A DNA stretch of 64,000 nt. It comes from Berberis thunbergii (taxonomy: Eukaryota; Streptophyta; Magnoliopsida; Ranunculales; Berberidaceae). Below the pieces are notes generated by a model. It searched no databases, was not told where the DNA came from, and saw only the letters and a list, made by a program, of their open reading frames with translations. A program made the position numbers and the translations under genes. The DNA lies in the NCBI GenBank assembly GCA_003290165.1, contig QNQO01000527.1, forward strand, positions 1 to 64,000. Reading direction: 5' to 3'. Shown here piece after piece: positions 37,071-49,827 of the stretch. Each line of letters opens with the position of its first letter. Position 1 is the stretch's first letter.

Positions 37071-37904
37071 TCATCCTTTCTTGACATGAATTAATCATGT
37101 TTTCTTGACATGTTTTCTGTCTTATCTTGGACTGAGTTGACAACCCAATTCATCCTTTCTTGACATGATCAAGGCCATGGTTGAACTATGAATCAAAATC
37201 TAAACCGAATAGGACTTCTGAGTCATGGTTCGACTTAAATAGCTTTCTCTCTACTACGTATGGTTGCCTTCAGCAGTTTCCACCCCAAGAGCTTGAAACT
37301 GGAAAGTTACTGACTGCAGACCCTTCAGTTTCAATCCAAACTTGAAACTTACTGGCTAAAGACACTTTTTCAGTCCTAACTTGAAAAGAAGTTTATTCTC
37401 AGCAACATGTACAATGCCCATAAACAGAAATTACTAACCATTACATACCAGAAAACTTTTAAACAATCTTTCCTCCAGTCTTACAAAGAAGTTTATTCTC
37501 AGCAGCATGTACAATGCCCATAACCATTGCATACCGGAAAACTTCACAAACTCAGTAAAGTTTCAGTTTTTGGTGACATAATTCAAAAACAGCTTTGAAT
37601 TTTTTCTTTTCCCCAAGCATAGTGCTCTCCGAAGGTTCTACTCCAAGAACTTGAGGAGATGTCTTCCATTTTTCTTGATTAACTCTCCACCATTTACACT
37701 AGCTATAAACATTTCAAAGGTAACAAATCTACCCCGCCTTGAACCATATTAAGAACTTCTACACCTTGAACAGCTACTGAAATTCGTACTTATGGATCAA
37801 ATATTTTTTATCATTTCTTTTACTGAATTTTAAGAACTATCTACAAGAAATACAGCTAAACATTATTACTAGATTTTATTATTTAGGACTCCATACAGCT
37901 AGAT

Positions 37905-38893
37905 TTTATCATTTCTTTGGACTGGACTGGGTTTCAAGTTGATGCTCCACATTTCTTCGGGCTTGTTTTTGCTTTGATTGTTTTACCAACTGTTTGGCTG
38001 AAGGATCTTCGTCTTATTTCTTATCTTTCAGGTGTAGCATCCATACCATGCCTCAACGTCCCCTATTATTTATCAATCTATAATTGACTTTAAAATTCAA
38101 GTTCTCGCTCATTATAACCAACTCGTATGCAGCTTGTGGAGTGCTTGGCACATTTGTAATATTCTTTGCAGTGCTTTTTGTTGGTACTGTGGATGGGATT
38201 GGTTTCCATGAGAGTGGTCCTGTGGTGAACTTGAATGGTGTTCCATTTTCCATTGGAGTATTTGGATTTTGCTATTGTGGGCACTATGTATTCCCAAATA
38301 TCTACCAGTCTATGTCTGATCCTAAAGATTTCAGCAAGGCATTGATCGTATGGTATGTACAATAATCTTATGTTTTGTACAATAATCTTATGTTTTGTGG
38401 TCATTAACATTCTCAACTTGGTAAAGGTTATGCCTTCTTGTCCTGCAGCTTTGTGATATGTACCATGCTATATGGAGGTGTTGCAATCACGGGATATCTC
38501 ATGTTTGGTCAAGCCACGCTGTCTCAGATAACTTTAAATCTGCCAAAGAATGCTCTTGCATCCAAAGTTGCGATATGGACAACAGTGAGTATCTTGCCCT
38601 AAAATAACCTTCTCATTCTTAATCTACTAATGTTTTGCTACTGAACTTCTATCATAGTTCTGAAACTTGTGGCTCCTGTTTTCTTTGCAGATTATCAATC
38701 CCTTCACCAAATATCCTTTTGTTTGTGAAAATTCTTAAGCACTACTTAGTTGAGACTATTGCTTGAACAATATCTTGCATTTTATTTCCAATGACATCCT
38801 TAACTTCCAGCACATATGCATTGTTGATGAATCCATTGGCTAGGGGTTTGGAGGAGCTGCTACCCCCAGGAATCTTTACTAGTCCTTGGATGG
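37905..38893 (+). pseudogene. AVT1: AVT1-type vacuolar amino acid transporter fragment (five exons)
   Basis: AVT1-class proteins (Aa_trans family) move amino acids across the tonoplast. Exons at about 37905-38031, 38133-38352, 38449-38584, 38691-38710 and 38814-38893 join in frame. They contain [20 protein letters not shown], a hydrophobic helix [56 protein letters not shown] and ALLMNPLARGLEELLPP. At least four membrane segments are seen, and family members have about ten or eleven. The first exons and the C-terminal helices are absent. The intron between the last two exons is an AT-AC U12-type intron (38711-38813). The other introns are GT-AG. Exon sequence is well preserved, but the gene cannot make a full transporter. 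Confidence 0.85.
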
Positions 38894-39507
38894 GTATGTA
38901 ATGAAATCGCAGGGAAAATATTTGATGAAACAAACTTTATCACAGGGCTTTGTGATCCAACGCTAGTTTCTTCACTGTGCATTTACTCTGTTATTTTTTT
39001 CTTGTTTTTTACTTGAACAATTTTTTGGTTGCCACTTGATATACAATTGTTTGTAAATTGTCAGACTTCAAGGGCATTCCATTCCAGGCCTTTCTGAAGA
39101 GCAATCTTAAGACTAAACTTAGATAGCTTAATCTTGGCCAGCAGCTTACTAATGAGCTCAAGGTCGGTGAGGCCTTGTAGACAAGGACCCTGAGACAACC
39201 ATTTTACAACTTTTGTTTTGGTTGTTAGATGTAAGCATTGACAATTTGTAACAATTTTAATTTGTATTTTTCTTCTGGACCATGTATAATATTGATTTTG
39301 AAATGAAATTAATGTTACCCTTAATGTATGATGATGGTATCATATGAGTTTAATTTAGTGTCGTTGTTTATATTTGATTTTTGATTTGAGTCTAAAAGTT
39401 GTAGTGCATATGTGGGATAGATTATCTGCACCCAATGAAAAGAAAACACTACAGGTTGAAAAATGTGATTTTTATATGGTAAAAAAATTTGAATTATCAA
39501 AGGGAAT

Positions 39508-39810
39508 TTAACGGCGGTTGCAAATCGTCGCTAAAAGGCAAACAGTTGGATTGTTCATCGGATTTTGTCGACGGTTTATAACAGTCGTTATATTGTATTT
39601 AGCGACGGTTATAAACGCCGCTACATTAAACCGTCGCTATATAGTATTTAGCGACGGTCATGCCAGCGGTTGCTTAAAACCGTCGCTGAATGACCTAGTG
39701 AGGCCTTTATTAGCGGCGGTTGGCCAAACGTCGCTGTATTATTTAGCGACGGTCAGAACCGTCGCTAAATACCTTTGGCCACCGTCGCTAAATTACTATT
39801 TTTTGTAGTG
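39508..39810. repeat. CACTA subterminal repeats (agcgacggtt family)
   Basis: At least a dozen copies of agcgacggtt and its inverse aaccgtcgct lie in 300 bp, ending at the terminus 39810. The same family is at both ends of the 9.1 kb element. Confidence 0.8.
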
Positions 39811-40957
39811 TGCCATCCTGCAAGAAATTGTAAATTAAAAAAAAATCAGTATCAAAAACAGTAATATGTTATTATATAATAACAAACAACAAAACAGTAA
39901 TATGTTATTAATACTTGAGGACCCCTTGGGGCACACATTAAAATAAGTATTGAAACTGGTTTTGTTTTCTTCTCCCATATTATTCATTTATTTGTTATGA
40001 GAAATAATACAAATAAAAACAAAGTTTGTCACACAAAAAATTTAATTAGACTAAGTATTGTAAAAATAATATCTTAATCCAAGTTCTAAAGTTTATAAAC
40101 TCTGTATCTAATTTGTAAAAATTACTGTGATAAAAAAATAGTAATATTGATAGAGTTCTAAAATAGTATAAACTCTAAGACTTACTCTACAAAACAATAT
40201 GTTGAAATTAATTGTACAAAACAGTAGTTGAAATAGATTCAAAGTCTCTAAAATTGATATCCCAAGAACCTGTTTGTATTGTAATGTAAATTGTGACTAA
40301 ATCTCTCTACTTGTTGTTGTAGTGTGATTTATATAACACTATTCATATTTAGCAGTCTCCATTCATAAAGACCCCTTGGGGCACACATTAACTAATACAT
40401 AGTATATATCTTAATTAGTTTACATAATGTACAATTTACTTATTCAATAAATATGAAACTACATAAATTTAAAATAATTAGGCATCATAGGCCGACACCA
40501 CTTTTTCACCCTCAAATTTGAGAGAATTAATAGTCTAGTGGAGATGAAATCGGTAAGTTTGCGAGGCATCAAGGGTGGGGTAACATGGGAAACATAATGC
40601 CAACCCAAACTGTGAAAGAGTTACTACTCCGAGTGGTAGCTAAGAATATAAAGAACTCCGGTCTGTAGTGAAGAAAATTATAAAACATTTGGATCAGTCC
40701 ATGCTTTCGTAAAGGATAGAAAACATTGAGTTATGAAATAAGTTTTAGATTCCCAAACTCCTTAATATGGTTAGGATGTTAGTTCTACAAACACCATAAA
40801 AATTTCATCAATTCCTTTTAGGCTCTCAAAGATATGTTCATAACATACTATCTGCGCATATGTGGAAGGACCTCAAATATCTCACAGTTGTTGACAGTAA
40901 AATATATAGGTTGTGGGTGCACTTCAAAGTTGAGGTATGTAGGTAACGATCTGAATG
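39811..40957. other. AT-rich flank, no gene
   Basis: The phrase gaccccttggggcacaca occurs twice, near 39919 and 40371, about 450 bp apart, which hints at remnants of a repeated element. No ORF or terminal repeat could be established. Confidence 0.45.
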
Positions 40958-41386
40958 TGACGCCAAATCTAGTCCATCCATATGAACTTCCATTAGCCAA
41001 TGAGTTTGGAGTTTGATTCATTGAACTTGGTACATTCAACTTATTTAAGTTTGAGTCATTTATATTTAATAGAGGTACATGTATGGTTCTAAATTTGAAT
41101 ACATGTATTAGTATTAATTAAGGATGAACCTATTCATGGAGGGATGTTCCATGATTCCAATATAAGCTAGTCCCTATGAATGAAATGAAAACCTCGAATT
41201 GCAAAGTGAGAATATATTGTTAGCGAAGAGTGTTCCTAATTCACTATCTCCCATCTCCTAGTTGGATTCGTTTGAGTGGCGAGATAAACACTCTTATCTC
41301 TTGGTGGATTCCTCGAGTGGCGAGTATTTCTTATACGTTTTAAGTTGTGAGTTACCTCAAAAAATCCTTTCATTTGTCTAGTGTCA
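40958..41386 (+). repeat. 5' LTR of the gypsy element
   Basis: 429 bp, TGACGCC to GTGTCA. Four bases later tgttatcaaaga (41391-41402) resembles the initiator tRNA-Met primer-binding site tggtatcagagc. Confidence 0.85.
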
Positions 41387-41423
41387 GTTTTGTTATCAAA
41401 GAAGACTCAAGTCATTCTCTACA

Positions 41424-42540
41424 ATGGCTAGTTGTGGTGCTCGTAGTGGCCGTGGTGGATGTGGTGGTTGTGGTGAACACTACAATGAATAACTTCTAGT
41501 ATGCGAAAGGGATCTTTGCGATAATGAGGTGGAAGAATTAAAAAGGCAAGTGCAGCAGCTTCAGTAATGGCTTGCTCGTGTAGAAACTCAAAAGCAAGAA
41601 GAGTGTCATCATGATTCTGAAGAAGAATCTTCGGAAGAGGAAGATGTTAATCCTTTTTATCAAGCACATGACTGTGACTCTAGTGAAGATAAGCGTCCGA
41701 GGCACTGATGAAGAAATCATCATTATAGACACCGTGTTCCAGACATCAAAGTGGACATTCCAAAATTTGTAGGAAAGATGCAAGCCGAATAATTTGTTGA
41801 TTGGCTTCATACAGTGGATCGATTTTTACTACAAAGAAATTTCAAATGAACATAAGGTGAAAATAGTGACTATTAAGCTAAAAAAAAATGCTTCGCATTG
41901 GTGGGAACATTTGAAGAAACAAATAATTCGCGAAGGAAAGAAGCGAATCAAGACTTGGGACAAGATGAAGAAAAAACTGAAGAAATTTTTTATGCCACAT
42001 CATTATCTTCAAGACTCTTTCTTCATAATTTCAAGCAAAGAGACTTATCTGTAGAAGAGTTCACTACAGAATTTAAAAATCTCATAATGTTATTTGATCT
42101 TGATGAACCAGAAGAGCAAACTATTGCACGCTACTTGGGAAATGGCATTTGCAACACAGTTTAGTTTCAACAGTATTGGACTTTCAATGACGTGGTGAAG
42201 CTTTCTTTGAATGCGCAAAGGCAATTGAAGGAAGGCCGCAACAATGGAAGTAGGTCGTGGAACAAAGATGACAGTGTAAAAGGTGTTTCTTCTAACACTA
42301 CCAGTGCTGCAAAGGGAAATTTTACTTCATGAGTGAGTGCAAAGTCAGATGTGGTGTCAAAGTCATTTGGAAAACAAGAAGCAATGGCTAGTTCTAGTTG
42401 TTCAACTGTAGTCCGTTGTTTTAATTATCTGGGGTTGGGTCACATCGCCTCGGAATGCCCTAATAAAAAAATAGTCTTACGTATTGAGGAGATGAAGAAC
42501 CTGGTGAAGAGGAGTTTCCAAGAAAATGGAGATCTAAAGT
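41424..42540 (+). pseudogene. gypsy gag, broken
   Basis: It starts with a Gly-rich MASCGARSGRGG at 41424, then passes through stops and shifts. The gag domain shows HWWEHLKKQ and DLSVEEFTTEFKNLI (about 41894-42090). A zinc knuckle follows at 42416-42458, in which the second Cys of CX2CX4HX4C is replaced by Tyr (CFNYLGLGHIASEC). That alone should damage RNA binding. Confidence 0.8.
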
Positions 42541-42599
42541 AAGATTAAGAGATTACTTATGGTGATGAAGGAGCAAGTCTGGTCATTAATCGCCGTAGT

Positions 42600-44670
42600 T
42601 TGAAGTCAACTCTATTAGAAGAAGGTGATCCGCAACGGAACAATATTTTCCATACAAGGTGTACCTCTCATGGAAGAGTTTGCGATGTCATCATCGATGG
42701 AGGGAGCTACGAAAACATAGTTGCTACAACCATGGTGGAGAAATTGAATCTGGAAAACATCGATGTGTGTATCTGGAAACCTTGTGTTGTGCTCGCGTTG
42801 CTACAACCATACAAGGTGTACCTCTCATTGAATCTGGAGAAATTGTTCACTGGTACTTGATAAAATAAGTTTAGTTCAGTTTTTCATTGGAAAGTCTTAT
42901 AAAGATGAATTATGGTGTGACGTTGTCCCTATGGGCTCCTGTCATCTATTGCTTGGAAGACGTGGCAGTATGATCGATGAGTCATCCATGATGGCTTCAA
43001 AAACACATATTCTCTTGAGAAGGATGGTGCGAAGATCATTCTAGCGCCTGTAGAAGTGAAGAAAAGTGAAAAGAAACTCAAGGAAAAGGAAAACAATTTA
43101 TTAATTAAGTCTGAATTGCTTGGAGAGAAGCAAGAGTATACCATGGTTTTGATGCTGGTGATGTTGGAGTCAACTCAAAACACTAGCAAAGTCCCACCCA
43201 TGATGTAAAGGTTGTTTGAAGAATTTCAAGATGTCGTTACAGATGACTTTTCAGCAAGGTTAAGCACAATGAGAGGTATTCAACATCATATTGATTTTGT
43301 ACCTGGTGTTATTATTCCTAACAAGGCAGCTTATCGAATGAATCCCAAGGAGTTTGAGGAGTTGCAGAGGCATGTAGATAAATTGTTGGCCAAGAGGTTG
43401 ATTAGAGAAAGTATGAAACCTTGTGTTGTGCCCGCGTTGCTTGTGCCCAAAAAAGATGGTTTGTGGATAATGTGTGTATCTAGCAGCCAGTGAACAAAAG
43501 CAACATCAAGTACCAGTTTCCCATTCCTCGACTTGATGATCTCCTTGATCAACTCCATGGAGGAATAGATTTCTGAAAAATTGGACTTGCGAAGTGGATA
43601 TCATCAAAATTGCATGAGACTTGGCGATGAATGGAAGACTGCTTTTAAAACCAGAGATGGTTAATATGAATGGATAGTAATGCCTTTTGGGTTATCTAAT
43701 GCTCCTAGTACTTTTATGCGGCTGATGAATCATATTTTCAAATATTTTATTGGGAAGTTTTTTGTCGTGTACTTCGATGACATCCTCATCTTCAGCGAGG
43801 ATCAAAAGTCCCATTTGGAGCATTTACACCATGTGTTTCAGGTGTTACGTGAGCATAAGTTATTTGCGAACCTGAAGAAGTATGAATTTCTAACCAACAA
43901 GTTAATCTTTTTGGGCTATGTTGTTTCATGAAATGGAATTATGGTGGACCCCAATAAGGTTGAAGCTATTACAAGTTGGCCAATTACCACAATACTTCAT
44001 GACATTCAAAGTTTTCATGGCTTGGCTTCTTTTTACCGATGTTTCATTAGAGGATTCAGTACTATTATCACTCCAATTACAAAGTGCTTAAAAGGAGGAA
44101 GTTTTCAGTGGAATCCGGAAGCACATAATTTTTTTGAATTGATAATGAAAGAGATAACATAAACTCCTATTTTTGTGCTTCCAGATTTCAACAAGAATGT
44201 GATGCATCGAATGTTGGGAGAGGTGTTTTGTTCAATCAAGAAGGTAAACCTATTGTGTTTTTTAGTAAAAAAAAATTAAATCATGCTCTCTCAAGGTATT
44301 CTACCTTGAATCACTGGAGGCATTACCTCATTTATAAACAATTCATTGTCTTTTTTGATCATGAGGCATTGTGATTTATTAATAGACAACTCAAGTTGAA
44401 CAATAATAGGCATGCGAAGTGGGTTGAGTTCTTGCAAGCCTATACTTTTAACATCAAACAAAAGTCAGGCAAATTGAATCAAGTAGCAGATGCTTTGAGC
44501 AAGCGACATGTTTTTCTAAATACTATGCAAGTGAAAGTGTCGGGGTATGAAGTGTTGAAAGAATTGTATCAAGATGATCCTTTCTTTAAAAAGATTTGGA
44601 TTGATTGCTCCAGTGGATCTTGTGATTCTTATGTTTTGCAAGAAGGATATATCTTCAAAGGAATATGACT
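42600..44670 (+). pseudogene. gypsy protease, reverse transcriptase and RNase H, broken
   Basis: The protease region has VIIDGGSYENIV (about 42685), the DGG variant common in this clade. The reverse transcriptase starts near 43212 with GIQHHIDFVPG and carries PALLVPKKDG. A stop follows (about 43491), then a frameshift, [13 protein letters not shown] and the catalytic YFDD at 43770-43781. The tether and RNase H remnants lie at 44160-44510, ending with HAKWVEFLQAYTFNI and VADALSKR. A TGA at 43929 and other stops interrupt the frame. Confidence 0.85.
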
Positions 44671-45231
44671 CTGCATTCCAGAATGTTCGTTGAGGGAAGT
44701 TATCATTGTAGAGGCTCCTAATGGTGGTTTAGCCGGAAACTTTGGAAGAGACAAAACTCTATGACTGATTGAGGACACTTTTATTGGCCGCAAATATCTC
44801 ACAATGTAGCAGGACGTGGAAAGGTGTCGAGTTTGTCATATTGCCAAAACTCATGGCCAAAACATCGGATTGTACACTCCACTTCTAGTTCCAGTGGCTC
44901 TTGGAAAGATGTGAGCATTGACTTTGTGGTTGGACTACCACGATCATAGAGACACAAAGGCTTTGTTATGGTAGTTGTAGATAGATTTTTCAAAGATGGC
45001 ACATTTCGTGTCGTACAAAAAGACTCTAGATACTATATGCATTGTTGATCTGTACTTTAAGGAAATTGTCAAGCTGCATTGCATTCCTAAAACTATCACA
45101 TTAAATTGAGACTCTAAATTTGTGGACACTTTTGGAGGACCTTATGGCGAAAGATGGGAACTAAGTTGCAATTCAGTTCCTCACATCATCCACAAACTGA
45201 TGGACAAAAAGAAGTTATGAACCGTAGCCTA
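44671..45231 (+). pseudogene. gypsy integrase, N-terminal part
   Basis: Degenerate integrase sequence, heavily frameshifted, with recognisable core phrases near 44880-45231. It stops in mid-codon sequence at 45231, exactly where the outer CACTA element begins, and resumes at 56635. Confidence 0.75.
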
Positions 45232-47030
45232 CACTACAACAATTAAGGCATTTTTCAAGAAAATGTTTCCTTGAAAAAAATCAAAATTTTGTTGGAAAAA
45301 AATTTTAACAAAGAAAAAAAATCGTTATTGGGTTCCTGGAGGCATCCCCGTAGCTAAATTTTTTTACCAAGGAATAAATTTTTTGTTGGTAAAAATAATG
45401 ATAAGTCAAGGAAATATGGTGCTGGTAATACTGACAACTACAAAGGAAATTTGTTGGTAAAAATCAAATATCTTTACTTACAATTTTTTTTTTAAGAAAA
45501 CTTTATTTACCTATGAATTTTTTTCTCGAAAAAGCTTAGAATCTTCAAGGGAAATTGTCATGCGAAAATGTAACTACCTTTATCATAGAACTTTTTTCGT
45601 TGGTAAAATGAATTTATACCAACGAAAGTTGTCATAGGTACCGTTAACAATTACCAAGGAAAATATTTCTAATGATATTTTTTTATACCAAAACGATCAT
45701 TCTCTGCTCTTATACGACTCAATCTACTACTTCTCAAACTCTCTTAGGACACCACTCTTGGTGGTAAGACCCCATTATAGAAATTCGTATATGATTTTAT
45801 TTATTTTTAGGCTCAATGGGAATCAAACTCATGACCTATAGAAGAATCTATTGCAATCTTTACTAGTTGAGCTATTTGAATAATTGTGTTGTGTAAAACA
45901 ACTTTATAGCTTCTTAAATCAAAATACTCTTATTTTGCAATAAAAAAATCATTGCTACGTATACAATAGGGACCAATAAATAATATTTCACCACTATAAA
46001 TCATGAATAAATATTTTCACGACTATAAGTTTTATGTGAAATATTTACCACTTTTAGCAATGAAATAATTCACAATAACACCATTATAATTAGCAACAAA
46101 ATAGTAATAACATTTTATTGCTAGATATGTTATTGAAATTGGTTATATCACCAAGAAACAAAATTAAATTATTGTAAATAAGAAAACGAGCCTTAATAAG
46201 AAAAAAAAGTTCATAGAAATTTTATCAATCTTTAGCAACAAAATAAATTTACCTATAATATTATAGTTAATAATAAAATAATATCAATTCTACTAATAAA
46301 AAATTTCAACGAACTAATATTTTTCCGCTGTAAAGAAGTTAGGAGCTATAAACATAAATAAATTTCATGAAAAATTTTCATTGTAAGTAACGAAATAAAT
46401 CATTGTGATAACATGATAATTAATTAGAGAGAAAATTTAGTTTCATTGTTGAAGAGACACGAACAAGTGTAATATTGCATGTACCAAGAAAATGTTTGTT
46501 AATAATATTAATTTTTATTAGCAATGAAACAATTTATTGTAAATGACATCATAACTACTAACAAACTAAAATTTTGTTGACATAGAATTATTTTGTTGTT
46601 AAATAATGTTGATGAAAAGTTGGTTTTGGAATGAATATTTTCTGCCAACTTTTTAACAAAGAAAAATTGCCAACAAAATAGATTTTACTACAAAAATGAC
46701 AACTTTATGGCTTTTTCAATGAAAATTTTGTTTTGTTAGAAATACTAACATATTAACAAGGAAAATAAAACTTGTTAGTAAATAGCACATTTCTTGTAGT
46801 GAGTATACCAATTTCCAACAAAATAATGATTTGTCGCTATAAAATAGTTAGTGAGCTTTAACGAGAACAAATTTTCATGAAAGTAATTACTACTTTTTAC
46901 CTAGAAAACAATTTGTTTCCAACAATGTTATAATTACCAACAAAATCTTATTTCTTTGCTAGAAAGATTTCATTAAAAAAATAAATTATTTCTAACAAAA
47001 TAAAAAACGTTGCCACACTACAAGAAAACA

Positions 47031-47380
47031 GGTGTTTAGCGACGGTTTTCGAAAGTTTAGGACGGTTTTAACCGTCGCTACATAATACAGCGACGGTTGG
47101 CCAACCGCCGCTAATAAAGGCGTCACAAGAGCATTTGGCGGCGGTTTTTTGCAACCGCTGGCATAACCGTCGCTGTATGTTATTTAGCGACGGTTAGTAA
47201 CCGTTAAACCGCTAAATACCATAACCGTCGCTAAATACAGGACAAGAATTGACGTTTTACAATATTCTGCGACGGTTCTTAACCGCCGCTATAGTCCGTG
47301 GCGCTTACAACGGTTTATACCCGCCGCTAAATTCAAATTGGTAATTCTTTTAGTGACGGTTAAAACCGTCGCTAATGTCT
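47031..47380. repeat. Left subterminal repeats of the inner CACTA element
   Basis: About 15 copies of agcgacggtt or its inverse. The order of motifs matches, inverted, that at 39508-39810. Confidence 0.85.
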
Positions 47381-47707
47381 GTCATTATTATCATGATAAT
47401 TCTATTATGCGCACTAGAAATATGTAAACAATCTGTAGTCACATTTTAACCTGTAATCACATTTTTCAACCTGTAAATAATCTGTAAACAACCCACAATT
47501 TTACACAACTATTTTATATCAAAATCATCAAAGAAAACTTGACTTCAACTATATTGTCATCAGCTTTAACAAAAAGAAACCTATATTATCAACAAAGTTA
47601 GCAATATGTCAAAGCTAGTACATGTAGAATTTCTTGAAGTTTGATACTTAAAATCAAATTTACTACAGCTGAAATTGTACCACGTTTTTGAAAGAAATTA
47701 GACAATG

Positions 47708-49702
47708 CTATGGAGAGTGGAGCCGATGAAGATCTTCATTATTATTTTGACTAGGTGATGAGGGCCTTGCAGTTGCTGGTGAAGCTTGCCCACTTTCTTC
47801 GTCTTGTGCCTGAAAATGATGAGTCAACAATATTACTCTAAACTTGAACCAAATTACAATAATTAATTGATTTATATTTAGCAAGTAACCAATATCATTG
47901 TTAACTAATAAATATTAAAATAATGTAAAGGCAAAGAAACATACGGGTGTAGTGAATAATCTTTCAAACTCAGCAGGCACATTTCCATCCAACTTCTGAA
48001 AAATGTATGCAAATGCTCCCTCATATCCCTTCCTCTTTAATTTCTCTGTCTCTAACTGTGACTCTAGCTGGTGAATTTTCTGTTGCACTTGAAGATTAGT
48101 GTTTTGCGTTGATTGTGAGGACATCATCCCACTAAACCTACTATTGGTGTTGCTAAAGACTTGAGATGGACATGGCCCGAATCCCAAAGCTCGAACTCGG
48201 CCTGAATGTTCTTTTCCTAACACGTTAGCAAGTGAATCTTGCTGTGATATAGATCGTGATGTGGAATCTTCTTTCTCAATCTCTAAAATTTTCTCCTACA
48301 TTAATGAGGCAAGCCATCAAACTTTGAATTCAAAATTTATCTAAACATTAATTAATATAGTTCGATAAAAAAATAGTTTAATTACTTAAACTTATCTGTC
48401 TCGCTTCGTCAGTTACATAAGACCCGTCCTTTTTTGTGTGTGTTGCAATATACACCTCTCCCCTACTCACAGATCTCCCAAGTTCATATTCGTACACCGA
48501 TATTATGAAGTCATATAACTTTAAATAATATTGTTGAGAATGATAACTTAAAGTATGGTAGGATGTAAAATATTAATTACCATCTCAGCCTTTAACCCTG
48601 GAATTGCTTTTTGATCCTCCTGTGTGTGGATCGGTGAGTTTCTTCCGAATTTCAATGTTTTTTTGGCATTTTTCCCTATCAATGTATAGATAAAAACATA
48701 TTGTTAGCATATTCCTAGTTATCTAAATGAATAATGTAAATATTGTGTTACCTTTGTCCTTTCATCCAAGCGGTAGTCAATAAAATGTGCCCAATCATTA
48801 CGATCAATGCCTTTGGGATGTTTTGCAATATTAGCATCTCTGGACAGTGTGGGATCATAAAATTCATGGAACAATTTATGCCTATTGTCCTTCCATTTCT
48901 TCCCAATGTTTTGCAAGATATAATGGTCTGCCATTGGATCTTCCACATGTAGTTTATTCTTAAAAAATAGTAGTCATTAGTATTCAAATTGTTATCAATA
49001 ATCTTACAAACAAGGTAAGTAACAAGCATATATTAAGCCATACCTGTATAATAGTAGTATACACGCCATCCTTGTAAGTTTTTGGCACATCCTTCCAAGA
49101 GTTGTATCCAACTGGAAAAGCCTTAAAATCGGATCCCAATTCTCCTAAAAAACTTCCTAAGAGACCAGCTGCATCTCCAATAGGTTGATGCTCAGTGTTA
49201 AATGGAATCATCACTTTTGTGCCTCTAGGAAGTGACCAAACATCGGGTGCCCTCATATGAGATTCTTTTATTAACCCTTGCTCATCTAGAACAAGTTGAT
49301 ATTCGTTATACTTTATTCAAAATTAGCGACTAACATATTATTTTCTTGAATAAGTTTAAATAACATACCAATTGTATTCACTGTCCAATATTTTCTGGAT
49401 TTGCGTTCATGAACACTTGACCGTGACTCGGGTGTAGCAACTGGATGAGACTCAATATCATTAGGTGGATGAGAGACTGATGTAGCAGGTGGCTGAGAGA
49501 TCCATGTAGCAGCTGGATGAGACTCAGAGGTAGCAGTTGGATGAGAGACAGATGTAGCAGCTGGATGAGAAACAGATGTAGCAGCTGGATAAGACTCAGA
49601 TGTAGCAGTTGGATGAGACAGAGCACTAGATTCAAAGGATCGAGATTTTGTCGGTCGATCTATAGGATCCGATTCAACTTGAAAACGTTTAGGCCTAGGC
49701 AT
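47708..49702 (-). CDS. Second CACTA protein (TNPA-like, Transposase_24 family)
   Basis: In En/Spm the second protein binds the subterminal repeats and works with the transposase. The gene starts at ATG 49702 (MPRPKRFQVES) and stops at 47708, with about six or seven exons and GT-AG introns. A low-complexity N-terminus has about nine HPAATS-type repeats (49420-49630). The conserved domain comes next, with PRGTKVMIPFN, QPIGDAAGLLGSFLGELG and YNSWKDVP (49250-49045), then HYILQNIGKKWKDNRHKLFH and HPKGIDRNDWAHFIDYRL (48940-48750). A later exon has VYIATHTKKDGSYV. A coiled coil with NLQVQQKIHQLESQLETEK closes the protein. No stop breaks the exons. An alternative start lies six codons upstream. Exon limits in 48300-48750 are approximate. 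Confidence 0.8.
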
Positions 49703-49827
49703 CACTGAAACTTCAAACAAAAGTCAAATTGTGAAACAATAAATTATATAATGAATAGGAGAAGACAACATGTTTGTAACCAATAAGCAAAATTGTCATA
49801 GTAATGTATTATAACAAACATAATTTT

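Larger units (their letters stand above)
36454..39810. mobile_element. Gene-capturing CACTA-like element (CDC48 and AVT1 exons)
   Basis: The right end at 39810 is a CACTA terminus (attttttgtagtg) with 300 bp of subterminal repeats before it. Their order matches, inverted, that at 47031-47370 of the 9.1 kb CACTA element, including gcggcggttggccaa-type phrases, so this is a derivative of the same family. It carries CDC48 and AVT1 fragments in the plus orientation and no transposase. The three bases after the end are tgc. No matching left terminus was found, so the left limit, set where copy B stops matching a transposon protein, is approximate. Stretches 36454-36920, 37080-37900 and 38894-39446 hold nothing firm. 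Confidence 0.6.

Noticed and set aside
39447..39810. A possible 364-bp CACTA MITE starting at cactacagg (39447)
   Set aside because: The flanking triplets are aaa and tgc, not a duplication, and the left end lacks the family's sequence, so the motif is probably chance.
49378..49708. Leu/Ile-rich and Arg/Ser-rich repeat frames
   Set aside because: They are shadow frames of the repetitive N-terminus of the Transposase_24-type gene on the minus strand.
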